Below are positions 1 to 12,279 of a stretch of DNA of 64,000 nt, one piece after another. This stretch comes from Cristatella mucedo (lineage: Eukaryota; Bryozoa; Phylactolaemata; Cristatellidae): NCBI GenBank assembly GCA_009760855.2, contig WPIO01000009.1:3095001-3159000 (forward strand), written 5' to 3'. Every line of letters starts with the position of its first letter. The stretch's first letter is position 1. Under the pieces are notes generated by a model. The model did not search any database. It was given only the letters and a program-made list of their open reading frames with translations, and had not been told where the DNA came from. The position numbers were made by a program, and so were the translations under genes.

Positions 1-345
1 GTGGTTTCTAGTGCAGTCTTCTTGCAGATGTAATCGCCAGGCACAATCTAGACTTTCCCTTCTATGAAGATGACACTCAGTAGTACCTTTGATTTGATCC
101 CTCCCAGCCCTCCAGCATGTCGGATTCTCTCAACTCTCTTGCTGTTTGTGTTAATGACATCCTCACATATATGGCAGTAGACATTCTTAAACTGAATCAT
201 GATAAAAACCAACTTACTAGTTACGGGCAAACCAAGTGTGATTCAGAAGTTGGAAAGGTTGACGCTCACAATCGGTTCTGCCAGCATATCTCCCGTTTAA
301 TCTGGGCGAAATCTTGGTGTCCTGCTCCAAAGTGACCTTTCTTTA
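1..345 (+). mobile_element. LINE-A fragment (RT region)
   Basis: It is collinear with the RT of the larger copy at 1130-2665, including the HIWQ/FLN, LLVTGKPSVIQKLERLTLTI and NLG segments. Several frameshifts are present, and it continues beyond the left edge. Confidence 0.75.
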
Positions 346-525
346 TACAACCAAACCAGTATTATTGCTATTAATATTAGTATTACGTTCTTCGCGAACC
401 ATCGTGGCTTTTCTTCCTAAACTATTCGCCGAGCTTACCCTAATCTGACTGCTCGCTTTCAGCCACCTAGAGTAGGATGCTGCATGTCTAACTGATTGAC
501 TGCAAGGCCCAGATCGAAGGTTTTA

Positions 526-722
526 ATCGGTGACTAAACCCTTTAGCCACTCGGCGGTTTTTAATGTGTTGTTGATGCTCTCGCGAAAAAGACGAGGCTT
601 GGCCGCTCGTCTTTAGTTCGCCTCTCACTGGCAAACGTCTTTTTTGGATCACTTATTCGCAGTATCTAACCGCTCTCCTAATCTACAGCGGGAATTCTGC
701 ACTCTACGAGTTGCTGAAAAAG
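526..722 (+). repeat. Direct repeat, left copy
   Basis: It is clearly similar to 2827-3004; shared ends include TAATCTACAGCGG and GCACTCTACGAGT-GCTG. Repeat identity is unknown. Confidence 0.65.
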
Positions 723-1129
723 AGAGCACGCATAGCTACTAATAATTTGAAGGATTCTCAAAAGACTCTACAGCACCTTTGTATTATGCATTGTCTTGTT
801 TTTGTGACAACCATCTCATCGCTACAACCTGCGTATCATTCGATGCACATGCCTGAGGAGACGTCTCGCGACCGAGAGCGAAAAAACACAAAGAACTATA
901 CAATAGGACAGCCTTGGACAGGCAGCTGCATTAGCGGATTAAGATTAGCTACTGGATTAGGGGAAATCTTCTCGGAGCAGGTGTTTACTTTTCCGCGAAA
1001 CCCGCTGCGAATTATTTGCCCAACCAAGTGGCAGAAGCTCAACTAGGCAACTCAGCAAAAGACTACCTTGCATTATGAAAAGAGGACAAACAAAACAACA
1101 TACCGAAACAACTATTAGGTAATTAAGCA

Positions 1130-2665
1130 AATCCTTTTGACCCTATTCCCACTGTCCTGCTCCTACGTTGCATTTATCTGCTGCTGCCGTGCATAACTAA
1201 CATCATTGATATGTCATTAGCCTCAGGCCATGTCCCAGCACCTTTCAAAAAAGCTGTAGTCAGGCCACTTCTCAAGAAAGCGACACTAGAACAGGAGAAC
1301 TTGAGCAACTACCACTCAGTCTCCCTTCTATCATTCCTACCAAAGACACTGGAACGGGTCGTGGCGGACTAGCTGCACTCGTATATTGAAAGATCTTTCG
1401 GCAGCTTTTGATACCATCGATCACAAAGTTTTTCTAGAGCGCCTCTCATCTCGCCTGGGCATCACTGGCATTGCTCTGCAGTGGTTCAGGTCCTATCTCA
1501 GAGGGAGACTCCAGAGTATCGATGTGAATGGACAATGATCATCCGAGGTACCTCTGAAATATGGGGTACCTCAGGGCTCCGTGCAAAGTCCGGCTCTTTT
1601 CACGGTTTATACTCTCCCCCTAGCTGATGTGATTGCCAAGCACAATCTAGGCTTTCACTTTTACGTGGGTGACATTCAGTTGTACCTTTGCTTTGATCCC
1701 TCCCAGCCTTCGTGCACGTCGAATTCACTCAACTTACTTGCTGCATGTATTGATGGTATCTGCACATGGATGGCAGCAAATTTTCTAAAACTAAACGATG
1801 ATGAAACTAATTTACTAGTTATGGGCAAACCCAATGTGATTCAGAAATTGGAAAGGCTGACGCTCAAAATTGGCTCTGCCAGCATATCTCCTGTTGAATC
1901 TGCTCGAAATCTAGGTGTCACGTTCCAAAGTGACCTCTCGTTAGACGACCACATCAGCTCCTCAGTCAAATCTGCCTATTTTCAGCTACATGACATTGCT
2001 AAAATTCGGGCTTGTTTAGATAAGGATACCACGTCTAAGTTGGTCCATGCATTTGTAACCTCCTGTCTTGACTTCTGCAACTCACTGCTTGCTGGCCTAC
2101 AGGCATGTGCAATCAGGCGATTACAGCTGGTGCAAAACTCTGTAGCTAGGCTTGTCTGTCGTGAGCGTCGCAGTTGCCACATCACACCACTTCTCGCCGA
2201 CCTGCACGGGCTATCAGTCAAGCAACGGATCGACTTCAAGGTTTTGTCGCTCACTTTTAGGTCACTTCATTCTTTGGCTCCAGCCAATCCCTCAGATCTA
2301 CTCCCCCACCTGGCCAAGCATCGTACCACCCGTTTTTCGGAATCCAACAGTATACTAATGCCCCGTACAAACCTCCAATCCTTTGGAGACCGTGCATTTA
2401 GTTCGTATGCTCCCAAAGCCTGGAACTCCCACCCGACCTGCGATCCAGTGACCTGCGACCCGATGCTGCCACTAACCACATTTGCATGCTGACCCTGTGC
2501 ATGTCACCCTTAACCATGTTATTCATTTTATTTGTTTATCAAGCATGATTTTACTCACCATTCAATTGCATTTCCCTTTGCAGCAAATGTAAAGCGCCTA
2601 GAGAGAGATTAAGTTCTCTGAGGGTGCTTTATCAAGTGCATTATTATTATTATTATTATTATCTC
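1130..2665 (+). mobile_element. LINE-A, L2/CR1-like retrotransposon, 5'-truncated and inactive
   Basis: This is the best copy of the window's main LINE. Segments in order: linker (LLRCIYLLLPCITNIIDMSL), PFKKAVVRPLLKK, then a deletion, [27 protein letters not shown], the RT active-site region reading FYVGD instead of FYADD, RNLGVTFQSDLSLDDHISS, and the C-terminal ...SRLQLVQNSVARL-like block, RIDFKVLSL, GDRAFSSYAPKAWN. A 3' UTR follows, then a hairpin tail (GTAAAGCGCC ... GTGCTTTATC) and (ATT)n. The longest open frame is 1581-2492. Stops, the 5' deletion and the lost catalytic Asp make it dead. Confidence 0.88.
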
Positions 2666-2826
2666 TAAAAAAAATTTTGGAAATAGATTCCACCCAGAGC
2701 TGTTACCAGCCGAGTGACTTCAGCCAGCCTCCCCTCACTGGGTTCATCTTAATGAAGGATTCTCCTAAGTCTACTCGCAAAATATCACGACGAAACTTGA
2801 TTTGAAAACGAAAGATGAGTTATGAG

Positions 2827-3004
2827 CGTTGAGTAAACACTGTAGCCGCTCGGTGGCTTGGAACGTTGTTTTGATGTTACCTAGCAAAAGAGAAGGCCCA
2901 GCGGCTCTTGATTGAAAGCATTTTTGGGGATAGCATATTCAAAGAATTTTCATTGTCTCGTAATCTACAGCGGAAATTGTGCACTCTACGAGTCGCTGTA
3001 AAAG
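2827..3004 (+). repeat. Direct repeat, right copy
   Basis: Partner of 526-722. The pair flanks the LINE-A copy at 1130-2665. Confidence 0.65.
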
Positions 3005-3009
3005 ACCAC

Positions 3010-4065
3010 GTGGCATATGTGAGTGCCGCTGCTCAAAGACGCGGCCGCCGCACCAATTCACCATCGTACAGATCGTCGCTCGAATCGTCCGTCTCGGTCA
3101 GATCTACATTTGTGTGCGCTCTACTAATGGATATTCTTACCAGCAGTTAAATACGCATTACAATTATGTGCTTACCAAAACATCCCTCCCCACTATATCT
3201 TAAATGTAACGCACAATTCAACATTCAATTTAAACTACGATATTGCTCATTATCTTTGCAAAATGTTTAAATTATCTTCTCTGATTTGTGCATGACACGT
3301 TACTCATCATCGCTGTATTGTCAGTTCTACGAATATCGCAAAGGTCATGTCGCTATGTCTATATCGGCGACTTGCATTTAATATATACAAACACCAATCT
3401 GGATTTGTCAGTTACACAGCATGGAAAATTTAGTCCTAAATGCCCTCTCGTAGGTAGCCCTCACTTACTGGCATACGCCGTATTATCCCGCGGTGTTGAA
3501 CTTTCGAAATGCATACCATTATTACACGGCGGCTTGCCTAGTCATGGCGTGGCAATGCTGCATGAAACTGTGGAGTTGCTCGACACGCGGAGCATTGCGA
3601 TTTTCTCGGTGTTTGGAAAGCTAAATTGATCGAAAACGCGTTCGGTTGGAGAACCAGCGCGGGGAAAGCAAGGGTGCATGAATTTAACCTCCGCCGCGAA
3701 GAATGAGTTGAGCATCCGTCAGCTCCTTAATAAACACTTTAATGTTCTTGCCAAGTCCATGTGTGCGCCTCTTCTTTTTCGAAACCACGGGGCCTGAATT
3801 TCGGCTGGCGGCGACCTTAAGTGGCGAAATGTTCCTACCTGATATACGCGTGCCTGAAAATAGCACGTCAGTTCGGTCGAGTGCCTTCGCCATTCGCACA
3901 CCGAATCACCCCGCTTTGTGTGACTCTCAACAAAACATCGACGTTGCACTCGACCTTGGCAATGGATGCTAGTAGCAGCAAGGTCAACTTTTGGGCTTCT
4001 TGCTAAGCGATTTGAAGACCTGGCTATTTTCACTCGGGCAAACCTTTGAATTTCTAATACTCTAT
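3010..4065. other. No gene seen
   Basis: Unique-looking sequence with short unsupported frames on both strands. Confidence 0.5.
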
Positions 4066-4069
4066 ATTA

Positions 4070-4150
4070 ATAACAATAAGAATACATTTGCTTAGCACCC
4101 TCAGAGAAGTTAATCTCTTTCGAGGCAGTCTACGTATTCTGTTCAGGAAG
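4070..4150 (-). mobile_element. LINE-A type 3' tail
   Basis: The reverse strand carries the tail hairpin (GAGATTAACTTCTCTGAGGGTGC) after an AATAAC-like A/T run. Confidence 0.55.
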
Positions 4151-4635
4151 CAAGATCTAAATAATTGGGTAAGCTGCAATTCGAGTAGCGGGCTTCTTTT
4201 AGAGCAGTTGCCTTGCTCACTGCGATGTAACGCCAAATTGCTTAAGAATATCAACACAAATTGAATAGCTAAATCTGTGAAGCCTTATTCTTTATTGTAT
4301 AGAAAGCTATTAATAATTTCCACGAGCCGGCCGGTTCCGACGAGCCGCTGGAGCCCCAAAGAGGGCTGCAGAGGATGAACGATATCTTGCCTATTACATA
4401 TACCTCTTTCGGTTCGACGTAGGAGCCGTGCTTATTGTTTCAACAATCGTACGGAATTTTTAGTAATCTACACGCGATAGCACATAAAGATGGCTTACAG
4501 CTTTGCAATGTCAGATGGTTGTGGAATAGCAGTTGCTAATTGCCTAGATAATGTGGCTATACGAGGTTGGAAATCTGCTCTCCTTGCGCACAGTAAATCG
4601 CGATTATCACCGTCCTGATACTTGCAAAAAAATAT

Positions 4636-4709
4636 CGTCCCTGGGTGGGCTCGAACCACCAACCTTACGGTTAACAGCCGTACGCGCTAACCAGTTGCGC
4701 CACAGAGAC
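4636..4709 (-). tRNA. tRNA-Asn (anticodon GUU)
   Basis: The reverse strand reads GTCTCTGTGGCGCAACTGGT... with acceptor stem GTCTCTG/CAGGGAC, anticodon arm around CTGTTAACCG (anticodon GTT), T-loop GGTTCGAGCCC and discriminator G. It closely matches metazoan tRNA-Asn with no lesion seen. Length is 74 nt, with no intron and no encoded CCA. It differs from the degenerate tRNA-like SINE heads elsewhere in having a complete cloverleaf. Confidence 0.95.
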
Positions 4710-4791
4710 GCTCTGGTATTGACCGACTTACAAGACAGTACTACATTTCATTTGGATCGCTCTAGAGTGTGCAGCATTCTTTTATCTAAAC

Positions 4792-4969
4792 CAGCGGTTT
4801 TCAACCTGTGTCGCGACCTTGTTGGGAAATTGAACGTTCCTCCTTTCACAGGGGGTCTCCTAAGACAATCGGAAAACACGCATTTACACAATAACTGTGG
4901 TTGGGGGGTCGTCGCAACATGTGGAACTGTATCAAAGGGTCGCTGCGTTAGGAAGGTTGAGAACCACTG
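4792..4969. mobile_element. SPIN-like non-autonomous hAT element
   Basis: A 178-bp element with terminal inverted repeats: left CAGCGGTTTTCAACCTGTG, right (inverted) CAGTGGTTCTCAACCTT. It is flanked by a perfect 8-bp duplication, ATCTAAAC (4784-4791 and 4970-4977), the hAT signature. Internal words such as CCTTTCACAGGGG, CCTAAGAC, ATCGGAAAACAC and GGTTGGGGGGTC, and the TTAGGAAGGTTGAGAACCACTG end, are those remembered for the SPIN (Space Invader) family. It has no coding capacity. Confidence 0.85.
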
Positions 4970-4979
4970 ATCTAAACGC

Positions 4980-6200
4980 TAGGTACCGGTAGGTGGAACC
5001 CTTGCTTGAACTGGGTTATTAGCCCCACCCTAGCTGCACAACAGGATATCCGCGAAGGTCCATCAGGATGACGCCCTGCTAAGTAGGGCTGTTGCCACTG
5101 ACCTAAATGAAGCCAGTAAGTGTACCTCTGCCGATGACTCGACATCTGGGCTCGAGGCTTTTGATCAATGCTTACGATATGCGGAAATGCTACCCAAGCA
5201 AGAAATGCAGCTGCCCCTCCACTGCCCACGTGGGGTTGCAGTTGGGAGTTGTGGCAGTAAAGTGGATACATGTGGTAAAGGATTTCGCGTACTGCCTCGT
5301 GTTCTTTGCACAAAAAGTAATTTTACGCATTTCTGTACCTTTATCCACCTATGTTATCGATGGAACGGGAAGGAGTGAGAACGGCGGGCAAAACAGGTAC
5401 TGCCTATTCAAATAGGTGCGGCTCAAAGATACCATCGTCGACAGGCCCGTCGCCATGTTCAGCAAAACGTTTTATGTGAGTAAAATAACTGAAATTTTTG
5501 TTGTTGATGACACACAAGTTAATATTAAAAATTTTCAATGCTATTCCAGATGTTTAAGAAAACTTTGGGGAGTTGAGCGGAAACTTAATTGTAGCCACAG
5601 CAACTTCCGCTGTAGGCTGTGAGCGAAGCCTGTTCAAGTTATTATGTAATGCACACTGGTAAGCTGTATCTGTCAGAGTTGTAGTTTGTTCGCATAGCAG
5701 AGAACCAGCCGATGCCCAACACCGACAGTTTATTACTCAAGGCACGGAGCAGCAAAACTCACGACTGCCTTCGCCCCCTTCTCACACTCGAGTCTCCTCT
5801 CCTCGACTCCCGCTGTCCCTTGGCCGACCCCGATGGTGACTCCATCGTCGGTTCACCAGCGGGTTATCGGCCTGCGTCAACGCCTCATTAGAAGCGGACC
5901 ACAGCTGTGCACAGGCCCCTCTCGGGGATGCTCCCACCAGCTGTCGAGGAAAGGAGCGGTACCAGCCCGCATGCAATCGAACTACGAGTGTCATTTTAAA
6001 CGTCTGGGTCGTTGAATCCAGTCGATAGTAGTTCCTCGATGAGCCCCTAGAATGGTAACGCACCTACCAATAGCATTCGTTTTGTTTCTGTAGATGCCCA
6101 CTCCAGTCACATACGACTTACCAAGTCTTCTCAGTGAGAGAAACACTTGTGAGATTTGTGCATTGGTGTGCGGTCACGCGGCTACCTGAGCTTACGTGTG
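4980..6200. other. No gene seen
   Basis: Mixed sequence. Open frames overlap on both strands and lack recognisable domains. Confidence 0.5.
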
Positions 6201-6203
6201 AGC

Positions 6204-6330
6204 CCGTGTGTATGTGTGTGTGTGTGTGTGTGTGAGTGTGTGTGTATGTACGTGTGTATTTTTGAGTGCGTGCGTGCATGTGTTGGAGGAGTTGTATGCG
6301 TTTGCGTGCGTGCGAGCTCGCGAGTGCACA
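6204..6330. repeat. (GT)n-rich tract
   Basis: A pure TG run, then degenerate TG/CG-rich sequence. Confidence 0.8.
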
Positions 6331-7435
6331 CTTGTCTAAATTTTGGAGATCTTTTGAAGTGCTAGTTCATAGACGTTTGCGACTGCATTTAGAGGTGTGT
6401 GGTGGGTTTATAGGTTGGTATGTCTGCAGATTTTCTTTGGTGGGATTGCGAGCCCCAGTGAACAGTCCGTCGCCAGGTAATTTGTTGGTAGAATGGACTA
6501 GCTCATCAAGTACGAGTCGAATGATAGCTCTTCGAAAGACTTCTGGATATGTCATCTCTAATTAAGCTAGCTCATGCGAGGCAAATCTCGAGTGCCGTAT
6601 GACCAGCATCACAGTTTACCTCATTAACTATCACAAATGCTTGACTTGTTTATTATTCTTAAAAAAATTACTAAAGCTGGCCTAAGTTCCACAGACGTTG
6701 GCCAGGCCACCTGTTGCTTGCACCGTCTCCTCAGTCCGTCCCGCACTCTGCCTCAGATGATAGAAGCAACCAGAAAAAAATTAGCACTTACACTCTCATG
6801 CACTGGGAACTTTTTTGAAGTGATAGCTAGGGACCAAGCTTGCACATTCACACGTGACAAGGAATGGTTAAAAAAGCTATAGTAACTAACCTCAGGACTA
6901 CTGCGAAATCTATTCAGTCACTGTAATCCGTATTAGGCAATTTTTCATTAGAGACGTGATGGACACATATTAGGAAAATAGAAGAGGCAAGCAATTTTTG
7001 GCCGTCAGTGACCATTTTCATCCAGATTTTGTTTCTGATAGAACTATGTAATAGCATTTTATTTTATATTTCTCCAGGGTAATAAGTTTCATTTTGCAAA
7101 TAGTTATGCCTAAAACGTACAGAGAACGGCAATTTCTCCCCAAAACTTTGCTTGTGTGAACAGGATAGTAGTAGATTTGAAATGTGAATACTTGACAAGA
7201 AATTTCAGGTGTAGCTATTGCCAGAAGTCGGGTGTTAAATAGAAATTTCATATTTTCGTATGAAAAGAACTTTTGTACGCAATCACGCTAATAAATCAAA
7301 ATAAAATCACGCATGAATCGGTATGAAAACGTAAAGCTGGTATAGTATATTTGACTTGCCTACCTTTATTTCTGTGCTCCAGTAGTCGTCGTTCCTTCCT
7401 TTTGCAGCACTGGGGCAGCTCTCAGCTCTCAGCCG

Positions 7436-7690
7436 CGATGCGAGCCCTTGACTTAGTGGGTTCGCCTAGGGCGCCTAGTACCCAGACCCAGCTCCTGACT
7501 CACCTAGCTCAGGTTAGAATGGAGCTTTATGCAAGCGATGCGGTTAGGAGATGGAGCGACTAATGTGCTTGCCTTAGAGGGTTCGACTAAGACACCTAGT
7601 ACAGGCCCGGCTCCCGGTCCACCAGCTAAATTTTGAATAAAGCCCGGTGAAGACGATGCGGTCAGGATGTTCGGCGACTAATGCGCTCAA
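7436..7690 (+). repeat. Two tandem copies of a ~123-bp unit
   Basis: GTGGGTTCGCCTAGGGCGCC...GCGACTAATGTGCT is repeated as GAGGGTTCGACTAAGACACC...GCGACTAATGCGCT. Origin unknown. Confidence 0.6.
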
Positions 7691-8583
7691 GTAGGAATAG
7701 CAGTTACGCGCGAGGTCGGGAGCTGAGAGGGGAGAGAATATAATGGGACGACTGACAGAGCTCGTGGCTGCAACTTGGGAGTCGATGCGAGACTACGTTT
7801 CGAGAGCACGAGAGACGAATCTACGGTGACGAACAGCTAAGTGCAGCTTAGACTGAGCAGTTGGGTTCTGCCGGCTACTCAGTTAGCTGTTCGTATCTTG
7901 GGGTGCTGTAGCGGCCCGCCATCGGAGTTGGGACCATCGCTAGCGACGCGCGCATAGGATAGTTTATTATACACGGGCTTCGTGAGTTCGTACAGTTAGC
8001 TCCGTCGGTCCGGTACGCGCCGGCCGCGTAAGGCGCTTTCGCCGGCGCGTAACCATTACTAACAGGCCCAAAATAAACTGTCGCTTTCGGCGCCCAGTTG
8101 CGGCCGCTTGTGTTTTAACCGCGCTGCAGCACTGCATCACACAGTCCACCGGTAGAGAACCAGGGGGAAGAGCTAAGCATTTATTTCGAAGACCCAACGA
8201 ATCCCTTCGTGGAGCTAAATTTAGCTAGTTAGCTTATCCGTTGTGCTCGAGGCTCGTGCACCTGGCCCCACTGGCAACAAAAGTCATCCTCTCGATCAGA
8301 AGTTCTTCCGTGATTATATGCCGTCAATTCCTACTGTCATGAAATTCTGCACGTCTGATCTCTTGTGGATATATTTCTCTCTGAAGCATGTATTCTCTTT
8401 GGTATCAAAATTTTTCTTCGCATCCCTAAAACCTTCAGAACCTTGGCATTGAAGCGGTGCACATAAAATATCGACCTCGCCCCGTCTTCTCAATCTTTAC
8501 CTGCCCTCACAGGTTTCATGCTTTAACACGTTGCTTTTAGATAATGCGGACGAGCTTCCTCCACTGACTAAGCACAATGTAGG

Positions 8584-8730
<147 letters not shown>

Positions 8731-8899
8731 GATAGCATATGGTTATTGATCATGTTAAACAAGCTAGGAGTATTTATCTCAAGCTTGATAAAGCATACAA
8801 AAGATATGGACTACCTGTTCTTACATTGACAGCTGAGGATTGTAGAAGGTCGTATCTATCATCCTAAGCTAACGTTAAGCTATGGCTTTTGTAAGAACA

Positions 8900-9940
8900 A
8901 AGCGGAACCACAATTAGCTCTCCAGAAATGCCCCGGTTAGCACTGGACTTGGAGAATTTAAGCAGCTTCCGCTCGATTTTCTTATTGCTCCCAAGTCGAA
9001 GACATTAGGACGAGTAGTAACAGACCAGTAAAATATTTCTATAAACAACTTCAAATGTAGTTTGTAGGCTCCAGTTTGATTTCAGAGCAAATAGCTTGAA
9101 TAGGTCAGCATTGCTGTGAGTATATGATCTTCACAGGAATGCTGACTTGGAAGAGTCTCTGCTTGTTGTGCTCGATCTTTCTGCTGCGCTAGATCCGATC
9201 GATCGCTAAGTCCTTTTTGGAAGCCTCTGATCTCGCCTATAAATCACTGTTAGCATGTTGCAACGGATTAGATCTTATCACAGTTAGAGAAGTTGAAGAT
9301 TAGTTGTCAAGTAGCTGTCTCTCTAAGCTACATCGCAATAGTAAGTATTGCAGAGTTTGCATCTTGGATGGCGGCAAACTCTCTCATATAAATGAAATTA
9401 GTTATAACTTATTAATTATGAGAAAACCTATTTTAGCTATAACTTGGAAAGCTTAACCATCCAGATATGCTTTACCAGCTTATCTCCTGCTGGAACTGAG
9501 CGGAATTCAGAAGTCGTATTCCAAAATGACTTAACGTGATGACCGCACCAGTTCTACAGTCAAGTCTGCCCTTCTTCACCTACATAGCATTGAAATTCGA
9601 GCTTGCTTAGACATTGATACCACAGCCAAGCTAGTCCATACATGCATGACATTCTGATTAAACTTTTTTAACTCGCTGCTTTTAGGTCCTCCTGCCGGTG
9701 CAATTAGATGCTTGCAGTTAGTACAAAACTCGGTAAATGGGCTTTCTGTCGCGAACGTCAAACTCTCAAGCTGCATCACCTATCACAATTTGCACTGGCT
9801 CCCTAGCAATCAGCGTACCGATTTCAAGATTATGTCATTAACCTTTAGGTTTCTCTATTTTCTTGCTCTGGCCTGCGTGTCTGAATTACTTCCTAATCTT
9901 GCCTCTGCGTTCCTGTTTGTTACGAAGCTCTCATGACTAG
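8900..9940 (+). mobile_element. LINE-A relic, strongly decayed
   Basis: Scattered frames read DLSAALDPIDR, WMAANSL, MQLVQNSV and LHWLPSNQRTDFKIMSLTFR, in LINE-A order with many stops and indels. Confidence 0.75.
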
Positions 9941-9959
9941 CCTATTGACGTGCTTCCTT

Positions 9960-11120
9960 GCCAGCATACGTATAGTGCCGGAACAATTTGATTGGCTTAA
10001 GTGCTAGTGTAAATACTTTATTATTATTTTTATTGCGGCTTTTATCTGCCGCGTCAAAGTATCAAGGCAAGTGCAAAAAGTACTCCGCTGAAGCATCTTC
10101 TAAGATATGTAAGGCTTGCGAGGCATATTTTGGCATGTCTATCCAAACATTTCTTGCTGCACCCTTTTCAAATTGTACTGCCAATTTTTTTCCACCAACC
10201 CTGCTTCCTGATAAACAATATTTGGGGTTTATTCCTTAAAACTTTTAAATATTATAGGAGTTGCCTTTATTTCTGAGGGTCATTATTTTTGGGGCAACCT
10301 AGGCCTTACTTAATATCAAATCACTAACTGAAAAACATCTCTTACTGCAAAACAATTCTCAAATAGATAAAATTGTTTGTGCTAAATGAATAACTCACCT
10401 ACTTCATAATGTGTATATATTTTATAATCCTGCGATCAAAAAATGTCAATATAAAGCAACTGCACACGTCTCTTTGCAAAAATGTCTAAATGGGTTACTT
10501 TTTTCAAGGCTGGACGATTTGCGGTACCTATGCCATGCTTAACTTTGTTTTCTTGATTTCTTGAGAAGTGTAAGTGATTTATTTCCAATGCTTGTCTGTG
10601 ATTAGGTATAAATATAATGATTTTGCATAGCTATTCTTGCGATGACAAAACTGAAATTTTCATGCAGCTTTAATGCAGTTCACTTTTTTGTCCGAAGCTA
10701 AAGTCATTATATTTGGATAATACATTAGCCAGGAAATGGAGTTTGATTTTGCACTTTAAGGTAGCAGTATTTTCTAGTGCCAATCAAAGTGACATAGTTG
10801 ATAATAAGTTGAGATACTGTAAAATTGAGCTACAGCAGAACGCTACGGTCGACGCTCCTTATTTCTAGAAAAAATTGATTCTTACAATCTCGTAAGAGAA
10901 TTCGGCAGTGTGCCTAAATTGAAATTCGAGATGAATCCTCAGATTATCGTGTGTGAAATAACAAAATCTTAAGGTCTCAGACCAGCTTAGCTGTTGATAC
11001 TTTTAGCACTCGTGTAGTGAATAAATTCTATTAGTTCGAAGGAAAGTAATCTCGGATTTGTTGCGACCCTTAGTATGTCTCTAGGAACCCCTTGTTCTTG
11101 ACTCCTGCAATAGGTGCTTA
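9960..11120. other. No gene seen, AT-rich
   Basis: AT-rich and stop-dense, with no repeat signature. Confidence 0.55.
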
Positions 11121-11125
11121 CGCCG

Positions 11126-11260
11126 AGCTGGTTTGGTCCAGAGGTTAAGGTGCTCACCCCGACCAAGGTCTGGCTGAGGTCGTGGGCTCGGGCCCATAGG
11201 CATATGTGAAGCGCCCGAATAGAGATTAAGTTCTCTTGGGATGCTATATAAATGAATTAT
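11126..11260 (+). mobile_element. tRNA-derived SINE (family 1)
   Basis: Head GGTTTGGTCCAGAGGTTAAG with a B-box-like GTGGGCTCGGGCCC, then the LINE-A-like tail GAATAGAGATTAAGTTCTCT-TGGGATGCTATATAAATG. Confidence 0.75.
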
Positions 11261-11514
11261 ATATTTTTTACGTAGCCCAGTGAAATAATGCTGCTAGTTT
11301 AATGAATGCCAGTTTAGGAGCACACGTCGATACTGTCTAAGAGCAGCCTGGAACGATGGCAGAGCTGAATGGGAAGATCCCCATTCGACATGCTCGCGTG
11401 ACTGCCGATGCGATCGAGGCTGGCTAGCAGGGATTGACCTTCGCCTTAGTACCCTGCTAGCATTTGTGGCACCCGCCTGCCTTGGTTTAGCGGCCGACAA
11501 CGACATCCAATAAT

Positions 11515-11660
11515 TATAATAATAATAGGTATATAACAATAATAATAACTAAATATAAATTTATAATGTATATATATTATAAATATAATAATAAATACTT
11601 GATAAAGCGCCACCAGAGAACTCAATATCTGTAGGCGCTTTACATTTACTGCAATCGTGG
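11515..11660 (-). mobile_element. LINE-A 3' tail with expanded A/T tract
   Basis: The reverse strand shows GTAAAGCGCCTACAG...GGCGCTTTATCAAGTATTT followed by a long ATT/TAT-rich tract. Confidence 0.65.
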
Positions 11661-12279
11661 CTCTGATCTCGTGACCCCCAGAGCAATCTCCCACCAGCAG
11701 TTGTATTGTACTACTTCATCGGCCATGTCCGCTATTCAGGCCCTGTTTCCCTTTTGATTTCGGCGAATGTCTTGGAAGTTTTGCAAGCGTGCTATTAGCG
11801 GCTCCCGAAGGAAGTCCTCCCGCACAAAACAGCAAACGTAACGGAGCTAGCCCGTCGCATGTGGGACCGATACTGGCGGAGTCGACCAAACGAAGCACAG
11901 CGAACGACGATAGCAGAGAACTTCAGCAATCTATAACCCCCATTCCTTCATAACAAGTCCATGTCCCCAGAGTAGAGAGGTATACTCTCGCAGCCAGATG
12001 GCTAGCTCTGCACGGCATCACCAAACTACTCCCTGACAGGCAGAGCCATAAAGTATCACCGACTAGCCATCACTTCAGATGGCTATTCATACGGTCTAAA
12101 CTAGAGTTAATGACATGACTTGTTCCTAGTGCTCACAATACATGAACCACTATTATTTACAATCACCTTTATAATCCGACCGGTTTAGTACTCGCACGAC
12201 TCTGATGGGTAGGTGCTTGACAGGTAGTCGTCGTCGAAACGTCGGCTTCCTGTTGCACGAAACTCACCCGAGCCTACCA

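Noticed and set aside
1581-2492. Treating the 303-codon ORF as a host gene
   Set aside because: It is the RT and C-terminal part of LINE-A, with a mutated active site and a LINE 3' tail.
4551-4970. 139-codon ORF
   Set aside because: It runs antisense across the tRNA-Asn gene and through the SPIN-like element.
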